Origin: Bacillus sp. JCM 19034
GTDB taxonomy: Bacteria > Bacillota > Bacilli > Bacillales > Bacillaceae_D
Length of the DNA: 64,000 bases
NCBI RefSeq assembly: GCF_001310635.1
Contig: NZ_BAXR01000003.1
Coordinates: 46,261-110,260, forward strand
Reading direction: 5' to 3'
Every line of letters starts with the position of its first letter. The stretch's first letter is position 1. A program made the translations under genes and the position numbers. The notes under the pieces are model-generated. The model saw only the letters and a list, made by a program, of their open reading frames with translations. It did no database searches and was not told the DNA's origin. Below are positions 18,272 through 26,707 of the stretch, piece by piece.

Positions 18272-18343
18272 GCGCCTATGGTGAAAGGGATATCATTCAA
18301 GATTCCGGTTCTTGCGTTGTAGGTTCGAGTCCTACTAGGCGCG
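18272..18343 (+). tRNA. tRNA-Arg (anticodon CCG)
   Basis: A complete cloverleaf of 72 bases without encoded CCA. Acceptor GCGCCTA / TAGGCGC, D stem GTGA with a G-U closing pair, anticodon stem CAAGA / TCTTG with loop TTCCGGT (anticodon CCG at 18305-18307), four-base variable loop, T arm GTAGG-TTCGAGT-CCTAC, discriminator G. It reads CGG codons. A terminator follows 15 bases later. Confidence 0.95.
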
Positions 18344-18358
18344 TTGTTATACGGAAAG

Positions 18359-18398
18359 AGACCTCATTAGCATATTAAGAGCTAAGAGGTCTTTTTTT
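18359..18398 (+). terminator. Terminator of tRNA-Arg
   Basis: AGACCTC and TTAGC pair with GCTAA and GAGGTCT around a short loop, followed by seven Ts. Confidence 0.9.
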
Positions 18399-18492
18399 AG
18401 TTTATTAAAAATTGGATGAATATTAAATCCGCAGAAATAAGCTATGGAAATCAAAGAAAAGGGTATCTAAGACACTACGCACTTTTCTGCAT

Positions 18493-19737
18493 CTATTTGT
18501 AATGTCCGCCGATTTTTTTGGCTCGTTCTTTTGCTTGACCAGCCGGGGTGAGTGATACCGCACGAAAAATGGCTGCTTTACCAAAGCGCTGATTAATCAC
18601 ATCCATGGTTTGCCCAATTCTCTCCTTGGTATCTGCATCAGTCTCAAATAAACTCAATTGTCGTGTATGGCTAGAGCTTAACTTCGATAAGGTTACTCCT
18701 ATTTGCCGAATTGGCTGACCTGACCAAAAATGCTTAAACAATGGAACGGCGACGGCGTAAAGGTCTAAGCTATAATCACTCGGATACGGCAAAGGGCGTT
18801 GACGCAAAAACGAGAACGGCTGTTCAAAATTAGCCCCTTTTGCAAAGACTTTTATCGTTGCTCCTAGCTGCTGTGATTGCCGAGCACGCGAAGCGACTTC
18901 TTCGCATAGCTCAAGGAGGACTACTTTTATTTCGCTTAAATGCTCATAATCACGTGGCAATGTCATCGCATGGCCGATGTCTTTCGCTTCTCTATTAGAT
19001 GAAAAATCAGCGACAAGAGGGGAATCATCATATCCATTTGCACTCAGCCATAAAACATGGCCCGGAATACCCCACTTCTTTCTAATTCGTTCAAGTGGTG
19101 TTTGGGCGAGCTGTCCAATTGTTCGAATCGCCATATTGTGGAAGTGTCGCTCCATGCGGCTACTTACGCCAAAAAGGGAGCGAATCGGAAGTGGCCACAT
19201 ATGCGTAACGACATCTTTCTTCCGTAGTGTAAAGTGTCCGTTTTTCCGTTTCTTCGCAAAACGGTCACAAGCCATTTTTGCCAAAAGCTTATTGTCGCCA
19301 ATGCCAATTCGAGCAAATACTCCCGTCTCAGCTAAAATTGTCTCTTGTATTAACTCAGCAAGAGCATCAACAGATTCATATGCATGAAGGCAGCCAGTCA
19401 CATCGACAAATTGCTCGTCAATCGAGAAAGGCTCAACTAAATCGGTAAAACGATACAAAATTTCTGTAATATGTACAGATACTTTGACGTATGTTTCCAT
19501 TTTCGGTTTAATAATGAATAAGTCTGGACACTTTTGCTGAGCCTCCCAAAGCCGTTCAGCGGTTTGGACACCATATTTCTTTGCGATTGGACAAGCCGCT
19601 AGAATTACCCCACTACGCCGCTTAGGGTCACCAGAAACGACCGTTGGTTTCCCTTTTGATTTTGGGTAAAAGTTCTTCTCGATCGAAACATAAAAGGATT
19701 CCATATCAATTAAGAAAACCGTTTGTTCCATCTCCAT
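18493..19737 (-). CDS. polYB: Y-family translesion DNA polymerase, YqjW (PolY2/UvrX) type
   Basis: 414-residue error-prone polymerase. The catalytic palm carries FLIDMESFYVSIE near the start (first metal Asp), the steric-gate region SFY, GVILAACPIAKKYGV, and SIDEQFVDVT with the essential Asp-Glu. The Lys-rich helix-hairpin-helix GIGDNKLLAKMACD and the little-finger domain follow; the end reads ERAKKIGGHYK, as in YqjW. The C-terminus contains QLSLF, a beta-clamp binding motif, in TRQLSLFETD. It is the same strand as the YolD gene 1.3 kb upstream; these are usually adjacent. A LexA half-site lies in its own promoter. Confidence 0.92.
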   Translation of the reverse strand: MEMEQTVFLIDMESFYVSIEKNFYPKSKGKPTVVSGDPKRRSGVILAACPIAKKYGVQTAERLWEAQQKCPDLFIIKPKMETYVKVSVHITEILYRFTDLVEPFSIDEQFVDVTGCLHAYESVDALAELIQETILAETGVFARIGIGDNKLLAKMACDRFAKKRKNGHFTLRKKDVVTHMWPLPIRSLFGVSSRMERHFHNMAIRTIGQLAQTPLERIRKKWGIPGHVLWLSANGYDDSPLVADFSSNREAKDIGHAMTLPRDYEHLSEIKVVLLELCEEVASRARQSQQLGATIKVFAKGANFEQPFSFLRQRPLPYPSDYSLDLYAVAVPLFKHFWSGQPIRQIGVTLSKLSSSHTRQLSLFETDADTKERIGQTMDVINQRFGKAAIFRAVSLTPAGQAKERAKKIGGHYK

Positions 19738-19797
19738 CCCCTCAATTCAGTTGATGTGTTTCATTCATAAGATGTGTAAGGAAATACTAGTACATAT

Positions 19798-19825
19798 AGT
19801 ATATACGAACGTTAGTCTTATTCAA
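19798..19825 (-). promoter_or_regulatory. Promoter of the Y polymerase with a degenerate LexA site
   Basis: On the minus strand TTGAAT (complement of 19820-19825), 16 bases, then TATACT (complement of 19798-19803). Between them lies AAGAC-TAAC-GTTCG, in which the GTTCG half matches the Bacillus LexA consensus CGAAC-N4-GTTCG perfectly and the other half is poor (2 of 5). SOS control is plausible but less clear than for the YolD gene. Confidence 0.4.
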
Positions 19826-19919
19826 AGTGAAAAATATGGAAGGAGGGAGAGGGGATATGAAAAGGATTGACTTTGGTCATCTTTTTTGATAGAATGAATT
19901 TTGTCGTTAATAATAACAT

Positions 19920-19992
19920 GATCCGTTAGCTCAGCTGGGAGAGCGCCACCTTGACAGGGTGGAGGTCACTGGTTCGAACCCAGTACGGGTCA
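19920..19992 (+). tRNA. tRNA-Val (anticodon GAC)
   Basis: 73-base cloverleaf. Acceptor GATCCGT / ACGGGTC (one G-U pair), D arm GCTC...GAGC, anticodon stem CCACC / GGTGG with loop TTGACAG (GAC at 19953-19955), T arm CTGGT-TCGAA-CCAG region, discriminator A. No encoded CCA. It lies between the polymerase and HTH genes on the opposite strand. Confidence 0.95.
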
Positions 19993-20009
19993 TTGGGTGC
20001 CAAACCCGT

Positions 20010-20034
20010 GAAATCCTTCTGGAACAAGGATTTC
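20010..20034 (+). repeat. Perfect hairpin just downstream of tRNA-Val
   Basis: GAAATCCTT / AAGGATTTC, nine base pairs with a seven-base loop, starting 17 bases after the tRNA. No T tract follows, so it may be an RNA 3'-processing element or a remnant of an integration site; neither can be shown here. Confidence 0.6.
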
Positions 20035-20041
20035 TACGAAA

Positions 20042-20066
20042 ACATCACTTTAAGTGGTGTTTTTTT
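20042..20066 (+). terminator. Terminator of tRNA-Val
   Basis: Stem ACATCAC / GTGGTGT (one G-U pair) with a five-base loop and a run of Ts. Confidence 0.8.
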
Positions 20067-20164
20067 GTGGATAAAAAGGAAGTTTGAAAGTTTAGATCAC
20101 ATAAATAGCGAAAGGATAGTCGATCCGCAAAAGTGGGGTATATGTTCGGGTAATAAAAAGAGCC

Positions 20165-20365
20165 TCACGCTTGTGGGGGCTTCAATTTATCTTTGTTTTG
20201 ATCATAAAATCCAACTAACTTTAATGCGGTATCTAAGGTAAGCCTTCCAATCTGAATCTTTCCTTTTCTTAATCTTGAAATGGTACTTTGCTGAATCCCT
20301 GTCTCCTTACTTATGATATAGGATTTAATATCAGAATCGATTAATATCCTTATTTTCTCTTTCAT
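20165..20365 (-). CDS. Small helix-turn-helix protein, phage-repressor-like
   Basis: 66 residues. The segment DIKSYIISKETGIQQSTISRLRKGKIQIGRLTLDTALKL fits an XRE/lambda-repressor-like helix-turn-helix (recognition helix around QQSTISRL). Similar tiny proteins are frequent in phages and integrative elements of Firmicutes. AAAGGAAAAGAAGG lies upstream of the ATG. It stands isolated between tRNA-Val and the YolD gene, so it may be a leftover of an element that inserted there. Confidence 0.6.
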   Translation of the reverse strand: MKEKIRILIDSDIKSYIISKETGIQQSTISRLRKGKIQIGRLTLDTALKLVGFYDQNKDKLKPPQA

Positions 20366-21067
20366 GTAAAGACCTTCTTTTCCTTATTATTTTGTTGTCA
20401 CAGTAATATCTTTGAAAAGTTCTGTTACTTATTATATCGGTGGGAAATTTGTGAAAATTAAGTGTAATATTTTCAGTGGATTTAAAAATTTTTGAATAAG
20501 TAGCTAATTATCATTAGTGCATTACTGTTTGCTGAAAAATTGGATAAAGAACATAACCAACCATTTTCCTTTTGAATGAACTCTAACAAATGATTTAAAT
20601 CGAACCGTAAAGTTGAAAAAGTAGCGCGGTGAATAAAATTTAAGGGACGATTTGAAAGGGAGTGGAGGTTAATGTCAAATTAACAGACAGACGTATGCAT
20701 ATATGATTGGGACATTATTGTAGAATCCCAAATGTTAACGAAATTTACGAGGATCATGAAGATTTCCGAACATTAAATGCCTTATTGAAAATTACTCTGT
20801 TTATCCAATAGCATTATTTGAACTTTTAGTAAGTTTTTTTTTGCGGTATATACAGCCTAATTAAATATACTAGAATTCTTTTTGGACTAATTATATGTCT
20901 CTATTTTATTTTTATATATTTATTACCAGAATAAAGGATGCACCCAGCAATACCTTGGTTATATTCTGATAGCTAGCATTGCTAATTGAAGTGTTAATTT
21001 GATCGGATAAGAACGCTAAATACATTTCTATTTACCCTTGAATGTAGGTTTACCCTTCAAACTTGGC
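20366..21067. other. Gene-poor stretch between the HTH and YolD genes
   Basis: 702 very AT-rich bases without a supportable gene. A ribosome-site-like GGGAGTGGAGG at about 20658 is followed by ATG TCA AAT TAA at 20672, so any frame there ends after three codons. The stretch could be decayed coding DNA, but I cannot identify a source. Confidence 0.45.
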
Positions 21068-21400
21068 TTAAATTCTATCTACACTCATCAAACAGTCAAC
21101 CTTAATGGTTATGATGTCATCCTTAGTTAGGATTTTCATGTATTTTTGCTGTCGATCTACTCGATCAATGATACCAATAACTTCTTTAATAAATCCGTCT
21201 TTCCAATATACAACTTTAACATCAATCTCGTTATTAAGGCTATCCATCATGACAAATCCAATCTCTGTTATCACTTGTTCATCAAGTGAAGGTTTAGGCA
21301 CCTTGTCTTGCTCCGAATACCATTGTTGTAAAGCTTCGCTGTGTTCGGGAAGAATAAATTGCATATGCCACAGCTTATTACCTCTTTGTAGCTTTTTCAT
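21068..21400 (-). CDS. YolD-like protein (YqjX type), partner of Y-family polymerase
   Basis: 110 residues with the YolD family pattern: RGNKLWHMQFILPEHSEAL at the start, a KPSLDEQVITEIGFVM helix, and the YWKDGFIKEVIGIIDRVD beta region. YolD proteins are found beside Y-family polymerases UvrX/YqjW across Bacillus and are SOS-induced. Here the polymerase lies 1.3 kb downstream on the same strand with two unrelated genes between. GAGGTGATCAC precedes the ATG. A LexA box and a good promoter lie directly upstream. Confidence 0.8.
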   Translation of the reverse strand: MKKLQRGNKLWHMQFILPEHSEALQQWYSEQDKVPKPSLDEQVITEIGFVMMDSLNNEIDVKVVYWKDGFIKEVIGIIDRVDRQQKYMKILTKDDIITIKVDCLMSVDRI

Positions 21401-21417
21401 GTGATCACCTCATTTCT

Positions 21418-21447
21418 ATTATATACAAACAACTGTTCTTGCATCAA
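21418..21447 (-). promoter_or_regulatory. Sigma-A promoter with LexA (SOS) box upstream of the YolD gene
   Basis: On the minus strand: TTGATG (complement of 21442-21447), 18 bases, TATAAT (complement of 21418-21423). Within the spacer is AGAACAGTTGTTTG (complement of 21426-21439), matching the Bacillus LexA consensus CGAACRNRYGTTYG at 12 of 14 positions. LexA bound there would cover the -35/-10 region. Confidence 0.75.
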
Positions 21448-21449
21448 TG

Positions 21450-21749
21450 AAAAGGACTTTCATTCAGCTCAAAGCATTATCCTTAGTGCTTTTTAACGGT
21501 GAAAGAGTGTTCAAATTATACCTATTTGCGATAAGCACTGATATTTGTAAATGACCTTGGTCTTGTTAAGACAAAACGTGAAGTATTATGAAATGCGAGA
21601 TGATTTGTCGGGAAAGTACCAAGAAATCGAAAGGAAGTGCTTCATCAACGAAGACGGGGCGTTTTTAAAGAAACAGGAGGATTATAAGAATAAAAATACT
21701 AAATGAAGTAAAAAATAAAGATTAACTCATGGGAAGTTGAGGTTTCATC
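21450..21749. other. Intergenic region between YolD and the membrane gene pair
   Basis: 300 bases. A short open stretch around 21590-21700 has no family resemblance. The region probably holds the promoter of the rightward membrane genes, but no strong -35/-10 pair stands out. Confidence 0.4.
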
Positions 21750-22529
21750 ATGAACAACTTTAATCCAACGGAAAGAGTACGACGTTTTAAAGCACACGTG
21801 AGTCCTATCGGTACGACACAACTTCATTTAAGAAATCCTTATATTATTGCATGGTGGTCAGCTGCCTTCCCTGGTTTTGGTCACCTTCTTTTATCGAAGT
21901 ACCTTAGAGGTTATGCTCTGTTTCTTTGGGAAATCCTTGTAAATAATATGACGAATTTAAACCTTTCAATGGTTTACTCTTTTACCGGTAATATTGAAAT
22001 GGCGAAGGAAGTGCTGGAGCCTAGATGGTTTCTCCTGTATATTCCCGTTTACCTTTATGCGATTTGGGACAGTTATCGGACAACTGTTGATATGAATAAG
22101 GTATTCCTATTAGCAGAACGAGAAAACGCTACCTTTAACTCGTATACTATGGGTTCTTTAGAAATTAATTATCTAGATAAAAGAAGGCCACTCAATGCAA
22201 TAATTTGGTCTATTTTTACACCAGGGTTAGGGCAACTATATATCCATAGAGTATTAACTGCAATTTTTACGATGGGTTTTGTGATTTTTTTTATATACTT
22301 TTCAAACGTTCTTGTTGCCATTCAGTTTTTACTTTTGGGTGAAATTAGTCAAGCAACACAAGTTGTTGATCCACAGTGGCTGTTATTTCTACCTTCTCAT
22401 TACGGGTTTGCTATCTATGATTCATACATCAATACAGTAGAAAATAATAAGCTTTATGAGAGTGAACAACGTAAATTCCTAAATGAACATTATCAACGAT
22501 ATCGTGTGACATTTCCCGTCAGTAGATGA
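21750..22529 (+). CDS. Multispanning membrane protein with internal duplication, unknown function
   Basis: 259 residues. Two similar halves each begin with a Pro-Gly turn entering a membrane helix: WWSAAFPGFGHLLLSKYLRGY at about 34-54 and IIWSIFTPGLGQLYIHRV at about 150-167, and each half ends in a D-S-Y motif (AIWDSYRTT and AIYDSYINT). Such P-G-x-G-x-x-Y turns occur in TM2-like small membrane domains. GAGG lies eight bases before the ATG. Ten bases after its stop comes the next gene, so they are probably co-translated. A rearranged remnant of the pair exists at 34900. Confidence 0.65.
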   Translation: MNNFNPTERVRRFKAHVSPIGTTQLHLRNPYIIAWWSAAFPGFGHLLLSKYLRGYALFLWEILVNNMTNLNLSMVYSFTGNIEMAKEVLEPRWFLLYIPVYLYAIWDSYRTTVDMNKVFLLAERENATFNSYTMGSLEINYLDKRRPLNAIIWSIFTPGLGQLYIHRVLTAIFTMGFVIFFIYFSNVLVAIQFLLLGEISQATQVVDPQWLLFLPSHYGFAIYDSYINTVENNKLYESEQRKFLNEHYQRYRVTFPVSR

Positions 22530-22539
22530 GGTGAACTAA

Positions 22540-23001
22540 ATGCAAATATTCTCTACCTTCGAGCACTCAACATATTTAGAATTAGCTATTACATCGTTAG
22601 AGAAACTAGGTGTAAAAAAGGATCACATACTCGCTGTTCCCCTCGAGAACCGAGTAGAGGAAAGAAGGTTATTTGATACACTTCATAGGGCAGATGGTAT
22701 TAGTCTATTTGATAAAGGAGCCGCTATAGGAACTGCCTTCTCTGTTATTGGTGCAAGTGTAGGTTTTATTTTAGAGTGGGGTCCTATTTATTGGGGGTTA
22801 ATCGGAGCAGCAGGTGGATTCATCCTAGGCTTCATCATTGACTATATCATTTTTAAAGTTGTTCATAAAAGGAGAAAGGTTGTAAAAGGTAAACAATCAG
22901 AAGTTGTTCTCGTTGTCGGCTGTCCAAAGGAATTAGTTGAAAAAGTAGAAGATGTACTTTGGGATCACCTTGCTCTGGGGGTTGCTAAAGTTGACGAATA
23001 A
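22540..23001 (+). CDS. Small protein with a Gly-rich membrane hairpin, unknown function
   Basis: 153 residues: a soluble N-terminal domain (FEHSTYLELAITSLEKLGV), a Gly/Ala-rich double membrane segment (about residues 66-108), a basic loop (KVVHKRRKVVKGK) and a soluble C-terminal domain (SEVVLVVGCPKELVEKVEDVL). The layout recalls general-stress proteins with a central glycine-zipper segment, but I cannot assign a family. Its C-terminal 45 residues reappear in the remnant at 35000-35095. Confidence 0.65.
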   Translation: MQIFSTFEHSTYLELAITSLEKLGVKKDHILAVPLENRVEERRLFDTLHRADGISLFDKGAAIGTAFSVIGASVGFILEWGPIYWGLIGAAGGFILGFIIDYIIFKVVHKRRKVVKGKQSEVVLVVGCPKELVEKVEDVLWDHLALGVAKVDE

Positions 23002-23099
23002 TGACTAGTTCCAAGTTATACTTGCGATTTTAAGGTAAGATATCTACTCATATTATCTAAATAACATGGCACACTATATGTTAAAGGGGTGCTTACATT

Positions 23100-23603
23100 A
23101 TGAATGGAAATAAAACAAAGGATAAATTTATCTTACGAGCCTTATTTGTTTTAGGAATTGGCCTGTTACCAATTGTCTTCAGGAAACCACCAATAAAAGA
23201 TTGGCTTCTAGTTTTTCTATGGAATGCATTTACGAACGGGTTTATTGATACGGTTGTTGTTTCTCACAAAGTAGTAAAGTATCCTGTAAGGTTATTACCA
23301 AAAATATTTAAAACAAACATCTTGTTTGACTTTTTGTTATACCCTATTATGACTGTCGTATATAATCGTTTCACAGCACGAGACAAACCGTTAATTATAT
23401 TTTTAAAATTATTTTGCCTCACAATACCAATGGTCTTAATAGAACTATGGGCAGAAAGAAAAACGGGGTTAATAAAATTTAAAAGAGGGTGGGAATGGTA
23501 TCATTCATTTATTAGTCTTACTATCAAATCTCTATTGACTAGACTGTGGATAAGCTGGGTAAGGAAAATGGAAGGAAAGCAATATAGTGAGCTTCACACC
23601 TGA
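23100..23603 (+). CDS. CBO0543-like membrane protein
   Basis: 167 residues with about four membrane segments. The sequence resembles the uncharacterised Firmicute CBO0543 family: PIKDWLLVFLWNAFTNGFIDTVVV, a KYPVRLLP junction, FDFLLYPIMTVVYNR, and a C-terminal KFKRGWEWYHSFISL. Members are frequent in spore-formers and have no known role. TTAAAGGGGTGC lies upstream of the ATG. It may form a cluster with the two preceding small membrane proteins. Confidence 0.6.
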   Translation: MNGNKTKDKFILRALFVLGIGLLPIVFRKPPIKDWLLVFLWNAFTNGFIDTVVVSHKVVKYPVRLLPKIFKTNILFDFLLYPIMTVVYNRFTARDKPLIIFLKLFCLTIPMVLIELWAERKTGLIKFKRGWEWYHSFISLTIKSLLTRLWISWVRKMEGKQYSELHT

Positions 23604-23695
23604 CTACTTCATCCCCCTATTGTAAAGCAGCGGTCCCAGTTTGCAATTATATCGCAACTGCATCGTGACAATTAATCGACATTTTGAGGATTTCG

Positions 23696-23911
23696 TTGCA
23701 CGAATTTATCGTATGGACAATCAAAGCTAGACCAATTGTGGATACCGCAATCAAGAAATATATATCGGCAGTTCTATATAAGGTATCTAATAATGGTAGA
23801 GGTGCCACTTTATTTGCAATTATTATAGTGATTTTCGCATTCTCTTTTCTTACAATTGTTTTTAACTTTTTAAATGAAGTGGAAGTGAACAACTTTCAAA
23901 TGAAGCAATAG
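23696..23911 (+). CDS. Possible small single-span membrane protein
   Basis: 71 residues from a TTG at 23696, six bases after GAGGA. A helical, basic N-terminal half is followed by one hydrophobic segment (LFAIIIVIFAFSFLTIVFNF). No family recognised. An antisense frame of similar length overlaps it, so coding status is doubtful; the ribosome site and the strong terminator that follows favour this strand. Confidence 0.35.
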   Translation: MHEFIVWTIKARPIVDTAIKKYISAVLYKVSNNGRGATLFAIIIVIFAFSFLTIVFNFLNEVEVNNFQMKQ

Positions 23912-23963
23912 CTATAGTTTAGTCGTTTGTGTTTGTTACTATATCATATATGAGCTTAGATAA

Positions 23964-24017
23964 AGGCCTTCAACATACGCCAAATGTATAAAATGGTGTA
24001 TGTTGAAGGTCTTTTTA
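23964..24017 (+). terminator. Strong terminator
   Basis: Long stem CCTTCAACATACGCC with GGTGTATGTTGAAGG (near perfect) around a 13-base loop, then TCTTTTTATT. Confidence 0.85.
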
Positions 24018-24126
24018 TTAACAAGCTGAATACCTTTTAATGAAGAAATACAAATATTTTATGTTCGACGAGGTAGAACCTGTCGTCTATTTTATAATTT
24101 GATGTACAAAAAAATAGGAGTTGAAA

Positions 24127-24985
24127 ATGACTTATAAACAAATCAAATGGCTTATCCTTCTCATTCCGACGTTAACAAGTGCTGCTTGGGAATATGTTCG
24201 GCATGAATATTTACTTCCATACATTTCTATGGAAGTAGGGAACTTACTCTCCCTGTGATTGTTTTTTAGTAACAATGATCGTTGTTGTTAAACTATTTAC
24301 TCAATTAGAGCAGATGAAAGAAGAGCTAGAAAAACAGAAAGCACAAAAATCAATTCTTGAAGAAAGAGAAAAGCTTTCACGTGAACTACATGACAGTATT
24401 GCCCAGTCACTATTTCTTTTATCTGTTAAAATGACTAATTTAGAGAATAATGAAAGGAAATTGAAGAATGTAGAGCTATATCAAAATGTTAAAAAGACAG
24501 TCAAGCATGTTCATGAAGACGTGAGGCAAGCCATTTGGAAGCTGAGACATTCTCCTGATAAAAAATCACTTCCTTGGAGTGATATAGTAGGAGCCTTAAT
24601 TGATCAATTTAGAGAAGAAACGAGTAACAAGATGAATGTTGAATGGACATTACGAGATTCCTCTATAACGGCTAAAGAAAAAATAGAGTTATATGCCTGT
24701 ATAAAGGAAGCATTGATGAATATTAGGAAGCATGCGAATAACGGTGAAGTTTGGCTGACATTAAAAGAAACAAAAGATGGCTGGCTTTGTATGATTGAAG
24801 ATGATGGAAATGGGTTTGATCCAAACTCGATAACAAAGGGGAAATACGGTCTAGCTATTATGAAAGATCGTGCAAAGGAAATGGGATGGCACTTAACTAT
24901 TAATAGTAGCAACGAAAGAACAAAAATACGGATACAAAAGGAGAACGATACGGATGGCACGATCAATTCGAATACTCGTAGCTGA
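24127..24985 (+). CDS. Sensor histidine kinase, NarX/LiaS-type HisKA_3 (two missing bases)
   Basis: The N-terminus from ATG 24127 (after ATAGGAGTTGAAA) encodes two membrane helices; the frame is broken near 24253 and 24265, where adding a C and a T gives a continuous second helix (SPVIVFLVTMIVVVKLF). The restored protein has about 286 residues. A coiled coil leads to the HisKA_3 phosphoacceptor region EEREKLSRELHDSIAQSLFLL (His in RELHD), followed by a HATPase domain with CIKEALMNIRKHAN (N box), IEDDGNGFDP (G1) and GKYGLAIMKDRA (G2). The stop overlaps the regulator gene by 32 bases, indicating tight coupling. Signal unknown. Confidence 0.85.
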
Positions 24986-25604
24986 TGATCATGCACATGC
25001 ACGGGAGGCCATTCATGAGCTTTTAAGCTTGCAAGAGCATTTTCAAATTGTCGGTGAGGCAACTAATGGTAGAGAGGCGATTAAATTAACGGAACAACTT
25101 ATGCCTAACCTCATTTTAATGGACATTAACATGCCGCAAATGGATGGATTAGAAGCAACAAAACAAATTAAAGAAAGGTTTCCTAAAGTAAAAGTGGTCA
25201 TTATCACTGTTTCAGATGAAGTAACCAATCTATTTGAAGCCTTAAAAAAAGGGGCTCAAGGATATTTGTTAAAAAATATCGATCCTGCAGCCTGGTATGC
25301 CTATTTACAAGCGGTTGCTGATGATGAAGTTCCGATGTCTAAGGACTTAGCAAATAAAATCCTTAGAGAATTTACTACACAAAGAGAAACGATAGTAGAA
25401 AAGACCCCACTCTCTGCTCGTGAAAAAGAGGTACTTGAATTAGTGGCAAGAGGAAATACGAACAAACAAATTTCAGCCCACCTCACTATCTCACAATACA
25501 CCGTTAAAAATCATCTAAAAAACATCTTACAGAAATTACATTTAAAGAATAGAGTTCAGTTAACAAGGTACGCCTATAAAAATGGATGGATTGAAAAAGA
25601 ATAA
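24954..25604 (+). CDS. NarL/LiaR-type response regulator
   Basis: 216 residues, intact. Receiver domain with the acidic pocket (LVADDHAHAREA), phospho-acceptor Asp in LILMDINMPQMDGLEA at about residue 55, and the Lys of LLKNID. A LuxR-type helix-turn-helix follows at about 150-205 (LSAREKEVLELVARGNTNKQISAHLTISQYTVKNHL). AAAGGAGAACG precedes the ATG inside the kinase gene. Likely targets include the adjacent DUF4198-copCD genes, an inference from position. Confidence 0.93.
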   Translation: MARSIRILVADDHAHAREAIHELLSLQEHFQIVGEATNGREAIKLTEQLMPNLILMDINMPQMDGLEATKQIKERFPKVKVVIITVSDEVTNLFEALKKGAQGYLLKNIDPAAWYAYLQAVADDEVPMSKDLANKILREFTTQRETIVEKTPLSAREKEVLELVARGNTNKQISAHLTISQYTVKNHLKNILQKLHLKNRVQLTRYAYKNGWIEKE

Positions 25605-25703
25605 TTTACTTCCCGGCCGCTAATATAGCCCGTTCGAGTGATAGTTGAAATCATTTGTTTCTATTATAGTAATAAGGACTTACAAAACCTAGGAGGCTAT
25701 ATT

Positions 25704-26641
25704 ATGAAAAAATGTTATCTCTCGTTTTAATGGGTGTACTTCTATTTGCGGTTCTGTTTACTCAAACCACGGTAGCTCATGACGGATGGTCTCAAACGAA
25801 TTCGCCTATTATAGAAGCAGGTGAAGTATCTTATGTTGAGCTATTGTTTGGAAATCATTCAAACGACCATGCTAGTTATCGCATCGATGGAACGTGGAAT
25901 TCAGACAACTCAAGCGTATTTGTCACGACACCGACTGGGGAGAAAATCGATATATCAGATACATTATTTTACACTGGAGAATTGTCTGAGGTCGATGGAG
26001 CACAGGCAGGAGTTAATAACTATTATGTAGCCTCATTTTCTTCTTCGACTCCTGGAGCATACATCGTCTCGGTCGAGGGAGATAGCATATTCGCTCACGG
26101 TGATGAAGCAAGCAGAACATTACGAAATGCAAAATCATTTGTAGCGATTAACGATATTCCAGTGATAAGCCAAGTTAAAGATTTTGAAGGGTTTGATCAA
26201 CAAGTAAGTCCTGATCGAGCAGAGTTTGTTCCGTTGTTTAACCCAGCTGCGATTACACCTGAAGAAGAACTATCAGTTGCCTTGTTTTTGCACGGGGAGC
26301 CGTTAGCAGACACAGACGTTTCTTTAATACGCCGAAGTACATCTGATGCAGAAGTAATTACAACAAATGCAGATGGGATTGCAACTTTTACTGTGGGCGA
26401 GGCTGATTACTATTTAATGAGAGCGAAGCCTTATACAGATGAAGGAAAAGAAGGAGAGTTTGATAAAACAAATTATGAAGCGACAATGACGTTCGTTGTA
26501 CAAAATGGAGCGGGCCATACAACTGAGGAACTGTCTAATAACACGACAGAAATTTTACAAAACCCATTTCTTTTAGTTTCGATTTTCTTGTTTCTCGGGT
26601 TGTTAGTATCCCTCATTCTATTGTTTAGAAAAAGTAAATAA
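25704..26641 (+). CDS. DUF4198 exported membrane-anchored protein, probably metal-related (one frameshift)
   Basis: AGGAGG lies seven bases before ATG 25704, but that frame ends after eight codons. Adding one A to the run at 25707-25712 fuses it to the long frame and gives MKKMLSLVLMGVLLFAV, a proper signal peptide, and about 312 residues. The mature protein begins with AHDGWSQ, where an N-terminal His is typical of DUF4198/NikK and CopC-like metal binders. A large beta-rich extracytoplasmic part follows, including the carboxypeptidase-like repeat region (GEPLADTDVSLI...ADGIATFTV), and a C-terminal membrane helix. It precedes copCD, supporting a role in Cu, Ni or Co handling. Confidence 0.75.
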
Positions 26642-26649
26642 AAAGAAAC

Positions 26650-26691
26650 GAAGCAAAGGAACGGTTCATCCAAATAACGTTCCTTTGCTTC
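26650..26691. repeat. 14-bp perfect hairpin between DUF4198 and copCD genes
   Basis: GAAGCAAAGGAACG pairs exactly with CGTTCCTTTGCTTC around a 14-base loop. On the plus strand no T tract follows and the copCD ribosome site begins at once; on the minus strand the stem is followed by TTTCTTTTT. It may lower read-through into copCD or stop antisense transcription. Confidence 0.7.
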
Positions 26692-26707
26692 TATGGTGGT
26701 GATACGA

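Noticed and set aside
19920..21067. An integrated element with attachment sites next to tRNA-Val
   Set aside because: No integrase gene and no second copy of the tRNA 3' end were found, so only the HTH gene and hairpin are reported.
23647..23892. 81-codon minus-strand frame opposite the small membrane protein
   Set aside because: It is antisense to a frame with a better ribosome site and a downstream terminator, and its sequence shows no recognisable motif.
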